From NCBI GenBank assembly GCA_041665185.1, contig JBAYJH010000001.1, forward strand, positions 1-55,603: a DNA stretch of 55,603 nt, in the 5' to 3' direction. Below, piece by piece: positions 8,392 through 18,266 of this stretch. The translations under genes were made by a program, and so were the position numbers. Position 1 is the first letter of the stretch. The number at the start of each line of letters is the position of its first letter. The stretch comes from JACRAR01 sp041665185. GTDB taxonomy: Bacteria > Pseudomonadota > Gammaproteobacteria > Burkholderiales > Rhodocyclaceae. The notes under the pieces are model-generated. The model searched no databases and had not been told where the DNA came from. It was given only the letters and a program-made list of their open reading frames with translations.

Positions 8392-9249
8392 ATGAACCCA
8401 CCCAAGCAAGTGAAGCAAAAAGGCCTTGGCCGCGGTCTTGGCGCGCTGCTCGATGCCAATACCGGTCCGGAGTCCACGCGCCAGGATACCTTGCATGTGA
8501 CCGCCTTGCAGCCGGGAAAGTACCAGCCGAGAACCCGCATGGACCAGGATTCTCTCAATGAACTGGCGGCGTCGATCAAGCTTCAAGGCGTCATGCAACC
8601 GATACTGGTACGGCCGCTGGGTGAGGGAAAATACGAGATCATCGCCGGCGAACGGCGCTGGCGGGCGGCGCAGCTGGCGGGAATGAGTGAAGTCCCGGCT
8701 TTGGTGCGGGATATCCCCGACGAAGCGGCATTGGCGATGTCGCTGATCGAGAATATTCAGCGGGAGAATCTGAATCCGCTGGAAGAGGCAGCCGGTATTC
8801 AGCGCCTGATAGACGAATTTTCCATGACCCACCAGGAGGCGGCGGATGCCGTCGGTCGTTCCCGGCCGGCAGCCAGCAACCTGCTGCGCCTGCTGCACTT
8901 GGCCAAGCCTGTGCAGGAGTGCCTGTTCTCGGGCGAACTGGACATGGGCCATGCCCGCGCATTGCTCCCCTTGGCCAAACACGACCAGGCCCGGTTAGCG
9001 GTTCAGGTGGTGCATCGAGGCCTGTCGGTTCGCGAAACCGAAAAAATGGTCCAAAAGGAGTTGAATCCGCCGGAAAACCGGGTTCCGGTTCATGCGGCGG
9101 ACCGCGACCTGATGCGGCTGGAAGAGGAGCTTGCCGACAAGATCGGTGCGCCCATCAAGGTGGTTGCCAACAAGAAGGGAATAGGTACCCTCACCATCAG
9201 GTTCAGCAGTCTCGAACAACTCGAGGGGATACTTGAACGAATTCGTTGA
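8392..9249 (+). CDS. parB: Chromosome-partitioning CTPase/DNA-binding protein ParB (Spo0J)
   Basis: The 285-residue protein binds parS, closes as a CTP-dependent clamp and spreads. Visible parts are the basic N-terminal KGLGRGLGALL motif (ParA-stimulating segment), the CTP-binding core with IAGERRWRAAQLAG (GERRxR at 86-91) and IENIQRENLNPLEEA, and a helix-turn-helix at about residues 143-170 (TMTHQEAADAVGRSRPAASN-like). The dimerising C-terminus carries IGTLTIRFSSLEQLEGIL. Two parS sites lie 3.4 kb upstream. A 178-bp gap with the atp promoter follows. Confidence 0.96.
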   Translation: MNPPKQVKQKGLGRGLGALLDANTGPESTRQDTLHVTALQPGKYQPRTRMDQDSLNELAASIKLQGVMQPILVRPLGEGKYEIIAGERRWRAAQLAGMSEVPALVRDIPDEAALAMSLIENIQRENLNPLEEAAGIQRLIDEFSMTHQEAADAVGRSRPAASNLLRLLHLAKPVQECLFSGELDMGHARALLPLAKHDQARLAVQVVHRGLSVRETEKMVQKELNPPENRVPVHAADRDLMRLEEELADKIGAPIKVVANKKGIGTLTIRFSSLEQLEGILERIR

Positions 9250-9322
9250 TCGCCGAGCGCAATTTTGTCAGATCGGCAAAGGGATTCCTTGCCTCAGACT
9301 GACCCATTTGACGAATTTATGA

Positions 9323-9352
9323 TTGACTCAAATAATCCAGTGCGATTACAAT
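9323..9352 (+). promoter_or_regulatory. Sigma70-type promoter for the ATP synthase operon
   Basis: TTGACT (9323-9328) and TACAAT (9347-9352) are separated by 18 bp and match the -35 and -10 consensus at five of six positions each. The site is in the 178-bp gap between parB and atpI, about 75 bp before the atpI start, and is the only well-formed promoter seen in the gap. Leader length and strength are inferred. Confidence 0.65.
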
Positions 9353-9427
9353 TCACAAGTTTTGTGCAGCGCGCTACGCCTTAGGCACTTTAGCGCCGCC
9401 TAGAAAGCAACTTAATTACAGCAGGTT

Positions 9428-9832
9428 ATGCTTGATTCCAGGAAACCGCTACGCGTTGTACTGAGCTGGCAAGTAGTAACGACCCTATTGCTGGCTGCAA
9501 TTGGCGCATGGCTCGGTGGAATACATGGCGCGATTTCCGCGCTATTGGGAGGTTCGGTGGCGATTGCGGGGGGTGGGGTCTTTGCCTATCTGGCGCGCCC
9601 GCAAGCGACCCAACGATCCCCGCATCCAGGGATGGCCTGGGAAGGGTTGACGCGTATCCTGAAGGCCGAGGGCGCGAAAGTGCTGGTCATCGTGATCTTG
9701 CTTTGGCTGGTGTTGGCAACCTACAAAGACGTGGTGCTGACCGGATTCATTGGTACATTCATAGTCGCGGTAGTGATCTTTTCGATGGCAGTTTTTCTTC
9801 CCAACCCAGCGCGGCTGGAAGCAGGCAAATAA
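9428..9832 (+). CDS. atpI: ATP synthase assembly protein AtpI (subunit I)
   Basis: The 134-residue membrane protein helps assemble the c-ring of the F1Fo complex. It shows four hydrophobic segments: VVTTLLLAAIGAWLGGIHGAISALLGG with a glycine-rich turn, IAGGGVFAYLA, KVLVIVILLWLVLATY and FIGTFIVAVVIFSMAVFL. This matches the small, poorly conserved AtpI family of beta/gamma-proteobacteria, and it holds the usual first place in the atp operon. ATG 9428 is preceded only by a weak ribosome-binding site (AGCAGG), in line with low AtpI levels. One base separates its stop from atpB. Confidence 0.88.
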   Translation: MLDSRKPLRVVLSWQVVTTLLLAAIGAWLGGIHGAISALLGGSVAIAGGGVFAYLARPQATQRSPHPGMAWEGLTRILKAEGAKVLVIVILLWLVLATYKDVVLTGFIGTFIVAVVIFSMAVFLPNPARLEAGK

Positions 9833-9833
9833 A

Positions 9834-10640
9834 ATGTCGACCGAAACACTGACCCCAACCTCATACATCAATCACCATCTGACTTTCCTTACCAAACCGG
9901 TCGGGGACGGCGCGTTTTGGGCACTGAATCTTGATTCTCTGCTTACCGCGGTGGTGCTGGGTGTGATCGGCTTCGGATTCATCTGGTGGGTAGTGCGCGG
10001 GGCGACCTCGGGCGTCCCCAGCAAGAAGCAGGCATTCGTGGAACTGGCCATCGAGTTTGTCGACGACCAGGCCAAGGCAATTTTCCACGGTGAGCGCCAT
10101 ACGTTTGTCGCTCCCCTGGCGCTGACAGTGTTCGTTTGGGTCCTGCTGATGAACGCGATGGATTTTCTGCCCATCGACATCATGTCGGTGTTTTACCACC
10201 AGGTTCTGGGCCAGACCTACTGGCGAGGAGTGCCCACCGCCGATATCAACACCACATTCGCGCTGGCGCTGTCAGTCTGGCTGTTGATGATCTTCTTCAG
10301 CATCAAGGTGAAGGGTCTGGGAGGCTGGATACACGAATTGTTCTGCTCGCCGTTCGGCTCCAACCCGCTCCTCTGGGTTTTCAATCTGCTATTCAACCTG
10401 GTTGAATATGTTTCGAAGCCGCTTTCCCATGCCTTGCGGCTGTACGGCAACATGTACGCCGGTGAAATCATCTTCATGCTGCTTGGGATGTGGGCCGCCA
10501 CCGGTGTCACCGGCGTCATATTCGGCGCGATCCTGGGTGTCGGCTGGTCGATCTTCCACATTTTGATCGTAGCCCTGCAAGCCTTCATTTTCATGATGTT
10601 AACCATCGTCTATATCTCGATGGCGCACGAAAGCCACTAG
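9834..10640 (+). CDS. atpB: ATP synthase Fo subunit a
   Basis: The 268-residue membrane stator forms the two proton half-channels next to the c-ring. The essential arginine is R202 in KPLSHALRLYGNMYAGE (equivalent to E. coli R210). Further conserved elements are FVFVWVLLMNAMDFLPID, NTTFALALSVWLL and the last helix AFIFMMLTIVYISMAHE. Length matches E. coli (271 aa). It is the second gene of the atp operon, with a normal H+-type sequence. The 57-bp gap to atpE is the longest inside the operon and includes GAAAGGAACG, a good ribosome-binding site for the highly expressed c subunit. Confidence 0.97.
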   Translation: MSTETLTPTSYINHHLTFLTKPVGDGAFWALNLDSLLTAVVLGVIGFGFIWWVVRGATSGVPSKKQAFVELAIEFVDDQAKAIFHGERHTFVAPLALTVFVWVLLMNAMDFLPIDIMSVFYHQVLGQTYWRGVPTADINTTFALALSVWLLMIFFSIKVKGLGGWIHELFCSPFGSNPLLWVFNLLFNLVEYVSKPLSHALRLYGNMYAGEIIFMLLGMWAATGVTGVIFGAILGVGWSIFHILIVALQAFIFMMLTIVYISMAHESH

Positions 10641-10697
10641 AAGTTTTCAATCCCGTCAATCGTCTCTTAACCACCCGCAAGTTCGAAAGGAACGCAA

Positions 10698-10979
10698 ATG
10701 GACAAACTCCAATATCTGGCTATGATCCAAGCCTATACCGGTGTAGGCATCGGCCTCATCATTGGCTTGGGCGCCGCCGGCGCCTGTATCGGCGTGGGCA
10801 TCATGTGCTCGCGCTTCCTGGAAGCCGCCGCACGCCAGCCAGAACTCATGAACGCACTACAGGCCAAGGTGTTCCTGCTGCTCGGCCTGATCGACGCGTC
10901 CTTCATTATCGGCGTCGGCCTTGCCATGCTGTTCGCGTTCGGCAACCCGCTGCTCGCCGTAGTTCAAGCCGCGCATTGA
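10698..10979 (+). CDS. atpE: ATP synthase Fo subunit c
   Basis: The 93-residue, two-helix hairpin protein oligomerises into the rotating c-ring. The polar loop is ARQP (residues 45-48). The ion-binding carboxylate is D66 in GLIDASFIIGVGLAML. None of the Na+-coupling Gln/Glu/Ser-Thr pattern of sodium ATPases is visible, so proton coupling is expected. It is longer than the E. coli protein (79 aa) by a short N-terminal stretch and a C-terminal tail, as is usual in beta-proteobacteria. Confidence 0.97.
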   Translation: MDKLQYLAMIQAYTGVGIGLIIGLGAAGACIGVGIMCSRFLEAAARQPELMNALQAKVFLLLGLIDASFIIGVGLAMLFAFGNPLLAVVQAAH

Positions 10980-11016
10980 TCGGCGTCTCTCAACTGATTC
11001 CGGCTAGGGAGTAGCC

Positions 11017-11487
11017 ATGAACATCAATTTGACCCTGATCTCCCAGGCGATAGCGTTCGCGGTATTTATCTGGTTTACGGTGAAATTTGTCTGGCCGCCG
11101 ATGCTGACGGCCATCACCGAACGCCAGAAGAAGATCGAGGAAGGCCTCGCCGCGGCTGAGCGCAGCAAACAGGATCTCGAACTGGCCCAGGCCCGCTCGA
11201 CCGATACCTTGCGCGAAGCCCGCGAGAAATCAACCGAGATGATCGGTGGCGCCGAGCGCCAGGCGGCTCATATCATTGAAGAAGCGCGTGCCGAAGCCAC
11301 CAAGATCATCGGTCTGGCCCGCGTCGCCGCCGAAGGCGAGGCGACGGTTGCAGCCCAGCGCGCCAAGGAAAACCTGCGCGACCAGGTGGCCCTGCTGGCC
11401 GTCGCCGGTGCGGAGAAGATCCTGCGTCGTGAGGTGAATGCTCAGGTTCACAGCGAGCTGCTCGCCAGCTTGAAAGCGGAGCTCTGA
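11017..11487 (+). CDS. atpF: ATP synthase Fo subunit b
   Basis: The 156-residue peripheral stalk protein has one N-terminal membrane helix (ISQAIAFAVFIWFTVKFVWPPM) followed by a long Ala/Glu/Lys/Arg-rich helix that dimerises as a right-handed coiled coil and contacts delta and alpha. Length equals E. coli b (156 aa), and the WPPMLTAITERQKKIEEGLAAAERS junction is typical. It is preceded by TAGGGAGTAGCC as ribosome-binding site and followed 6 bp later by atpH. Confidence 0.97.
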   Translation: MNINLTLISQAIAFAVFIWFTVKFVWPPMLTAITERQKKIEEGLAAAERSKQDLELAQARSTDTLREAREKSTEMIGGAERQAAHIIEEARAEATKIIGLARVAAEGEATVAAQRAKENLRDQVALLAVAGAEKILRREVNAQVHSELLASLKAEL

Positions 11488-11493
11488 GAAACC

Positions 11494-12030
11494 ATGGCGG
11501 AAAACGTCACCATCGCGCGGCCATATGCCGAAGCAACCTATCAATTGGCTTTGTCCAGCAATACGCTGACGGAATGGTCCGAGGTTCTGGGGCGCATGGC
11601 AGATGTCGCCGCCAATCCGGACATGCGGGAGTGCATCGGCAATCCACGCTTCCCGGCCTCCGCCCTGGCGCAGATGTTCCTTGAGGCTGTCGGCGGCGAT
11701 CTGACAGCCGACCAGAAGAGCTTCGCGCAACTGCTGGTGGAGAATCGGCGCTTGCCTGTCGTCCCGGAGATTTGCGAGCTGTATCTTGAGCTGAAGAATG
11801 CTCACGATGGGGTCAAGGATGCGCTGATTACCTCGGCCTTCCCACTCGATGGGGCGAGTCTGAAGCAATTGGTGGGCGATCTGGAACAGCGTTTCAAGTG
11901 CAAGATTCAGGCGACGGTCACTGTCGATCCGGAGTTGATCGGCGGTGCCCGAATCGCGGTTGGCGATCAAGTGATCGATGCCTCGGTGCGCGGCAAACTT
12001 GCCGCAATGAGCGTAGCGCTACAGAACTAG
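11494..12030 (+). CDS. atpH: ATP synthase F1 subunit delta
   Basis: The 178-residue soluble protein (OSCP family) joins the b-stalk to the top of the alpha3beta3 head. The N-terminal IARPYAEATYQLA and C-terminal DPELIGGARIAVGDQVIDASVRGKL motifs are the two family signatures, and the length matches E. coli delta (177 aa). It lies 6 bp after atpF and 10 bp before atpA. GGAGT before the atpA start is the next ribosome-binding site. Confidence 0.96.
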   Translation: MAENVTIARPYAEATYQLALSSNTLTEWSEVLGRMADVAANPDMRECIGNPRFPASALAQMFLEAVGGDLTADQKSFAQLLVENRRLPVVPEICELYLELKNAHDGVKDALITSAFPLDGASLKQLVGDLEQRFKCKIQATVTVDPELIGGARIAVGDQVIDASVRGKLAAMSVALQN

Positions 12031-12040
12031 GAGTATTCAA

Positions 12041-13579
<1,539 letters not shown>

Positions 13580-13600
13580 GCGGACTTTCGGGAGCTGACC

Positions 13601-14470
13601 ATGGCTAGCGGCAAGGAAATTCGAACCAAGATCAAGAGCGTCCAGAATACGCGCAAGATCACCAAGGCCATGGAGATGGTCGCGGCCTCCAAGATGCGCA
13701 AGGCACAGGAGCGCATGAAGGCGGCCCGTCCTTACGGCGACAAGGTCAGGCGCATTGCTGCGAATCTGGCACAGGCCAACTCGGAGTACCACCACCCGTT
13801 TCTTGCCAAGATTGCCGACATCAAGCGTGCCGGCATGATTGTCGTGACGACCGACAAGGGACTGTGCGGCGGCCTGAACACCAACGTGTTGCGTTTGGCG
13901 CTGAACCGCTTCAAGGAATGGGAAGCAGCCGGTGTCAGTGACGTCCGCGTCGCCTGCATCGGCAACAAAGGACTCGGCTTCATGCAGCGCCTCGGCGCGA
14001 AAGTCGTGTCGAAGGTAACGGGTTTGGGCGACACGCCGCACCTGGAGAAATTGATCGGGCCGGTCAAGGTGATCCTCGATTCCTTCCAGAACGGCGAGTT
14101 GGACACGGTCTCTATCGTGTATACGCGTTTTGTGAATACCATGAAGCAGGAACCGGTGATGGAGCAGTTGTTGCCCCTCAGCGGCGAGAAACTCCGCGAC
14201 GACCAGGCCCATAGCTGGGACTACCTGTACGAGCCCGACTCGAAGGCCGTGGTGGACGAATTGCTGGTGCGCTATGTAGAGGCTTTGGTATATCAGGCAG
14301 TGGCGGAGAACATGGCTTCCGAGCAATCGGCACGAATGGTGGCGATGAAGGCGGCGTCAGACAACGCCGGAAGCGTGATCAATGAGCTGCAACTGGTCTA
14401 CAACAAGACCCGCCAGGCTGCGATCACCAAGGAACTTGCAGAAATTGTCGGCGGCGCGGCCGCCGTTTAA
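13601..14470 (+). CDS. atpG: ATP synthase F1 subunit gamma
   Basis: The 289-residue central-stalk rotor has the long N-terminal helix MASGKEIRTKIKSVQNTRKITKAMEMVAASKMRKA and the closing C-terminal helix RMVAMKAASDNAGSVINELQLVYNKTRQAAITKELAEIVGGA, both family signatures that form the antiparallel coiled coil inside the head. TDKGLCGGLNTNV marks the Rossmann-like lobe. Length is as in E. coli (287). The next gene, atpD, follows after 25 bp. Confidence 0.97.
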   Translation: MASGKEIRTKIKSVQNTRKITKAMEMVAASKMRKAQERMKAARPYGDKVRRIAANLAQANSEYHHPFLAKIADIKRAGMIVVTTDKGLCGGLNTNVLRLALNRFKEWEAAGVSDVRVACIGNKGLGFMQRLGAKVVSKVTGLGDTPHLEKLIGPVKVILDSFQNGELDTVSIVYTRFVNTMKQEPVMEQLLPLSGEKLRDDQAHSWDYLYEPDSKAVVDELLVRYVEALVYQAVAENMASEQSARMVAMKAASDNAGSVINELQLVYNKTRQAAITKELAEIVGGAAAV

Positions 14471-14495
14471 CGAATTTATTGTTTGGGGAATGACG

Positions 14496-15874
14496 ATGAG
14501 TCAAGGTGAAATCGTTCAGTGCATTGGCGCGGTGGTGGACGTCCAGTTCGAGCGCAGCCATATGCCGAGAGTCTATGATGCCCTTCCATGACGGGTACCG
14601 AGCTGACCTTGGAAGTCCAGCAGCAGTTGGGCGATGGCGTGGTACGCACCATTGCGCTGGGTTCTTCGGACGGATTGCGCCGTGGCATGATGGTTCAAAA
14701 CACCGGTAAGCCTATTTCGGTGCCGGCTGGAACAGCGACGTTGGGCCGCATCATGGACGTACTCGGCCGCCCGATCGATGAGCAGGGGCCGATCGCTACC
14801 GATGTGCGCCGCTCGATTCACCAGAAGGCGCCGAAGTTCGACGAACTGTCGGCCACCAATGAACTGCTCGAGACCGGCATCAAGGTGATCGACCTGGTGT
14901 GTCCGTTTGCCAAGGGCGGCAAAGTCGGCCTGTTCGGCGGCGCGGGGGTGGGCAAGACCGTGAACATGATGGAACTGATCCGCAACATCGCCATCGAGCA
15001 CAGCGGTTACTCGGTTTTCGCAGGCGTCGGCGAACGCACTCGCGAGGGCAACGACTTCTACCACGAGATGAAGGACTCCAACGTTCTCGACAAAGTCGCC
15101 CTGGTCTATGGCCAGATGAACGAGCCGCCCGGCAACCGCCTGCGTGTCGCCTTGACGGGTCTGACCATGGCCGAGGCGTTCCGCGACGAAGGCCGCGACG
15201 TGCTGTTTTTCGTGGACAACATTTACCGCTTCACGCTGGCCGGTACCGAAGTGTCCGCGCTGCTCGGGCGCATGCCGTCGGCGGTCGGTTACCAGCCGAC
15301 GCTGGCCGAGGAGATGGGCCGCCTCCAGGAGCGCATCACTTCCACCAAGGTCGGTTCGATCACCTCGATCCAGGCCGTATACGTGCCCGCCGACGACCTG
15401 ACCGACCCCAGCCCGGCGACCACCTTCGGCCACCTCGATGCCACCGTCGTGTTGAGCCGCGACATCGCCTCGCTGGGTATCTATCCCGCAGTCGACCCCC
15501 TCGACTCCACGTCGCGTCAGATCGACCCGAACGTGATCGGCGAGGAGCATTACAGCACCACGCGGGCAGTCCAGCAGACTCTCCAGCGCTATAAGGAACT
15601 GCGCGACATCATCGCGATTCTCGGTATGGATGAGCTGGCACCGGAAGACAAGCTGGTGGTCAGCCGCGCCCGGAAAATCCAGCGCTTCCTGTCGCAGCCG
15701 TTCTTCGTCGCCGAAGTATTCACCGGCTCTCCGGGCAAGTATGTGCCGCTCAAGGAGACCATCCGCGGTTTCAAGATGATCGTCAACGGCGAATGCGATC
15801 AGCTGCCGGAGCAGGCTTTCTACATGGTCGGCGCCATTGACGAGGCCTTCGAGAAAGCCAAAACGTTGCAGTAA
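14496..15874 (+). CDS. atpD: ATP synthase F1 subunit beta, interrupted by a one-base frameshift
   Basis: This is the catalytic subunit of F1. Codons 1-31 (MSQGEIVQCIGAVVDVQFER...YDALP) run from ATG 14496, which sits 6 nt after GGGGA, and end at TGA 14589-14591. The rest (MTGTELTLEVQQQLGDG onward) is in the next frame from ATG 14588. A single missing base near 14587 explains the break, and the restored protein is about 459 residues, the normal length. Walker A GGAGVGKT (near residue 148), GERTREGNDFYHEM, DNIYRFTLAG and DELAPED (in place of DELSEED) are intact. Without correction only a 428-residue protein lacking the first strand of the crown could be made by reinitiation at the ATGA overlap. 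As atpD is nearly indispensable in a functioning operon, a sequence error is the simplest reading. Confidence 0.93.
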
Positions 15875-15930
15875 TTCGTCACGATTGACGACGAAGAACT
15901 CATCGATCCTGCAGTTAGTGAGGTAATAGC

Positions 15931-16356
15931 ATGGCCATGACCATACATGTCGATGTCGTCAGTGCCGAGGAGATGATCTTCTCGGGTCTGGCCGAATTCG
16001 TCGCGTTGCCCGGCGAAGCCGGTGAACTGGGTATTCTGCCCGGCCACATGCCATTGATGACGCGGATCAAACCAGGCGCCGTGCGGGTCAAATTGCCCGA
16101 CCAGGATGCCGAGGAACTGTTCTTTGTCGCTGGCGGCATGCTTGAAGTGCAACCGAATCGGGTGACGGTGCTCGCCGATACCGCGATTCGCGGCAAGGAC
16201 CTGGATGAGGCCAAGGCGCTGGACGCCAAGAAGAAGGCCGAAGAAGCCATGGCCAGCCGGAGCTCCGAACTCGACTACGCGCGTGCCCAAGCGGAACTGG
16301 CGGAAGCCATCGCGCAACTTTCCGCCATCCAGAAATTGCGCAAAGGTTCCCACTGA
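15931..16356 (+). CDS. atpC: ATP synthase F1 subunit epsilon
   Basis: The 141-residue subunit sits on the foot of gamma and inhibits ATP hydrolysis through its C-terminal helices. The N-terminal beta-sandwich is recognisable (IHVDVVSAEEMIFSGLAEFVALPGEAGELGILPGHMPLMTRIKPGAV, then VAGGMLEVQPNRVTVLADTA). It is followed by the helical hairpin from about residue 90 rich in Ala/Lys/Glu. Translation may start at the ATG at 15931 or two codons later. It is the last gene of the operon; the terminator begins 22 bp after its stop. Confidence 0.96.
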   Translation: MAMTIHVDVVSAEEMIFSGLAEFVALPGEAGELGILPGHMPLMTRIKPGAVRVKLPDQDAEELFFVAGGMLEVQPNRVTVLADTAIRGKDLDEAKALDAKKKAEEAMASRSSELDYARAQAELAEAIAQLSAIQKLRKGSH

Positions 16357-16378
16357 GGACCAAGCGGGATCTTTTTGT

Positions 16379-16406
16379 AAGGGCAGCTTCGGCTGCCCTT
16401 TGGTTT
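16379..16406 (+). terminator. Intrinsic terminator of the ATP synthase operon
   Basis: AAGGGCAGC, a TTCG tetraloop and GCTGCCCTT (16379-16400) form a 9-bp perfect hairpin, followed by TTGGTTTT. The UUCG loop is an especially stable type. It lies directly after atpC and before the TetR gene. Confidence 0.9.
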
Positions 16407-16451
16407 TGGGGACAAGACAACAAGCATTTTGCATTCTGTTTTAAAGTCCAC

Positions 16452-16467
16452 TAGACTACGCAGTCTA
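16452..16467. promoter_or_regulatory. Palindromic operator candidate for the TetR regulator
   Basis: TAGACT-ACGC-AGTCTA is a perfect 6+6 inverted repeat with a 4-bp centre, 21 bp before the tetR start codon. Comparable palindromes upstream of TetR genes that lead RND efflux operons are their autorepression operators. Binding here is inferred from position and symmetry only. Confidence 0.6.
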
Positions 16468-16488
16468 TTTGTTGCCGTCGAGCCCCAT

Positions 16489-17094
16489 ATGAGTGCCCGT
16501 TCGGAAGTAAATCCCAGCGACACCCGTGAGCGCTTACTTCGTGCCGCCGCAGACATGTTCCTTACCGACGGCTATGGCGCAAGCATGGATGGCATTGCCG
16601 CCCGGGCCAAGGTTGCCAAGCAGACGCTCTACAATCACTTCACCGGCAAGGAGGCATTGTTTGGCGAGGTCGTTCGAAACGCCACTCATGGCATCCTGGT
16701 GGCCCTCGACAGCAACGCGAGCGACTTGCGCACCAGCCTGATTCAGTTCGCCAACGCCTATCGCGCAGCAACTTTGTCTTTGGCCGGGATCGCCATATTT
16801 CGTACCTTGAGCGCGGAATCCCAACGCTTTCCCGCATTGGCAAGGGCTCTTTATGCCGTTGGCCCCGGCCAGACATTGCGCCAGCTATCCATGTTTCTTG
16901 ATCAGAACATGCGCGCCGGACGATTGCGCCGGGACGATTCTGTCCTTGCCGCCGAGTTGCTGCTGGGCATGTTGACCACCACGGAGCGAATCCGCTGCCT
17001 TCTTGGCGTTGCCGATCCCCTGCGCGAATTGGATCAAAGCAAGGGGGCGCAGATTGTCGATACCTTTTTGAGGGCGTATACCCCCGTTCATTGA
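16489..17094 (+). CDS. TetR/AcrR-family transcriptional regulator of the adjacent efflux operon
   Basis: The 201-residue protein has the TetR N-terminal DNA-binding domain: TRERLLRAAADMFLTDGYGASMDGIAARAKVAKQTLYNHFTGKEALFGEVV, with the helix-turn-helix at about residues 35-55. It continues into a helical ligand-binding domain similar to the AefR/TetR_C type. I chose ATG 16489 (MSARSEVN) because an earlier in-frame ATG (16429) would place the start across the palindromic operator and add a non-conserved tail. It is co-directional with, and 24 bp upstream of, the RND adaptor, so it most likely represses its own operon and is released by an efflux substrate. The inducer is unknown. Confidence 0.88.
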   Translation: MSARSEVNPSDTRERLLRAAADMFLTDGYGASMDGIAARAKVAKQTLYNHFTGKEALFGEVVRNATHGILVALDSNASDLRTSLIQFANAYRAATLSLAGIAIFRTLSAESQRFPALARALYAVGPGQTLRQLSMFLDQNMRAGRLRRDDSVLAAELLLGMLTTTERIRCLLGVADPLRELDQSKGAQIVDTFLRAYTPVH

Positions 17095-17118
17095 TTCCAA
17101 GTCTTACGGAGAAACAGT

Positions 17119-18264
17119 ATGGATCAATCCCACCTTCGCCTGCTTGCAGCGCTTCTGCTGCCCATTGTCCTTGCTTCCTGCGGAGCTGATGGCCAGAAGC
17201 AACAGGCTGCTGCCGGCGGGACACCGCCTCCGGCCGAAGTGGATGTGGTGACCGTCGCAGCCGCTCGCGCCACAATGACCAAGGATCTGCCAGGTCGTTT
17301 GCAGGCAACGCGTACAGCGCAAGTGAGGGCTCGCGTCGATGGGGTGATCGAGAAGCGCATGTTTGCCGAGGGAAGCGACGTAAAAGAGGGCGCCACCCTG
17401 TTCCGTATCGATCCACGCAACTACCAGGCGAGCGTCGACTCCGCCAAGGCCGATCTGGTAATTGCCCGGCTGACCCTGCAGCGCTACCAGCCGCTGCTCG
17501 AGGTCAAGGCTGTCAGCCGCCAGGAAGTCGACCTGGCGGATGCCAGGGTGAAGCAGGCCGAAGCGGCGTTGACGCGGGTAAGCCTGGATTTGGAAAACAC
17601 CATGGTCCCGGCGCCGATTTCCGGGCGCATCGGCCGCGCCCTGGTGACCGAGGGCGCGTTGGCAAGCCGCAACGAGGCAACTCAGCTCGCCACCATCGAA
17701 CAGATCGATCCGATCTATGCCAATTTCACCCAGCCGGGAAGCGACCTGCTGAGCTTGAAACAGGCGATTCGGACCGGAAAACTCAAGCCTGCCGAGCGTG
17801 CCCAGGTGGAATTGGTTCTTGAGGACGGCACGGTCTATTCGCAACCGGGAAAACTCCTGTTTTCCGATTTGGCCGTCGATCCCGCCACCGGCAGCGTCTC
17901 GATGCGGGCTGTTTTCCCCAATCCCAATCATGATCTATTGCCTGGGACCTTCGTGCGAGTCCGCTTTCAAGAAGCAACCGTCGACCAGGCCATACGCATC
18001 CCACAGCGTGCCGTTCAGGCGGGGCCACAAGGGCAGTTCGTCTTGCTGGTGGATTCAGCCAACAAGATTGCACCTCGGCCAGTGACCACCAGCGGCATGA
18101 GTGGCGGTGACTTCATCATCGCCGCAGGACTAAAGGGCGGTGAGCAAGTGGTGGTCAACGGCTTGCAGAAGGTCCGTCCGGGCGCCCCGGTGAAGCCCGT
18201 ACCCTGGAACCAGAACGCCGCGCCCGCCGCGCAGTCGCCGGTGGCCGGCAAGAAACAGGGGTAA
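17119..18264 (+). CDS. RND efflux periplasmic adaptor (membrane fusion protein), AcrA/MexA type
   Basis: The 381-residue lipoprotein bridges the inner-membrane pump and the outer-membrane channel. The signal peptide ends in the lipobox VLAS-C (Cys21). Family parts are the barrel-sandwich segment RLQATRTAQVRARVDGVIEKRMFAEGSDVKEG, FRIDPRNYQASVDSAKADL, the alpha-hairpin (residues about 95-175) and VPAPISGRIGRALVTEGALAS. The C-terminal barrel has LLPGTFVRVRF and IPQRAVQAGPQGQFVLLV. It is followed after 2 bp by the pump gene. Substrates cannot be predicted. Confidence 0.94.
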   Translation: MDQSHLRLLAALLLPIVLASCGADGQKQQAAAGGTPPPAEVDVVTVAAARATMTKDLPGRLQATRTAQVRARVDGVIEKRMFAEGSDVKEGATLFRIDPRNYQASVDSAKADLVIARLTLQRYQPLLEVKAVSRQEVDLADARVKQAEAALTRVSLDLENTMVPAPISGRIGRALVTEGALASRNEATQLATIEQIDPIYANFTQPGSDLLSLKQAIRTGKLKPAERAQVELVLEDGTVYSQPGKLLFSDLAVDPATGSVSMRAVFPNPNHDLLPGTFVRVRFQEATVDQAIRIPQRAVQAGPQGQFVLLVDSANKIAPRPVTTSGMSGGDFIIAAGLKGGEQVVVNGLQKVRPGAPVKPVPWNQNAAPAAQSPVAGKKQG

Positions 18265-18266
18265 GC

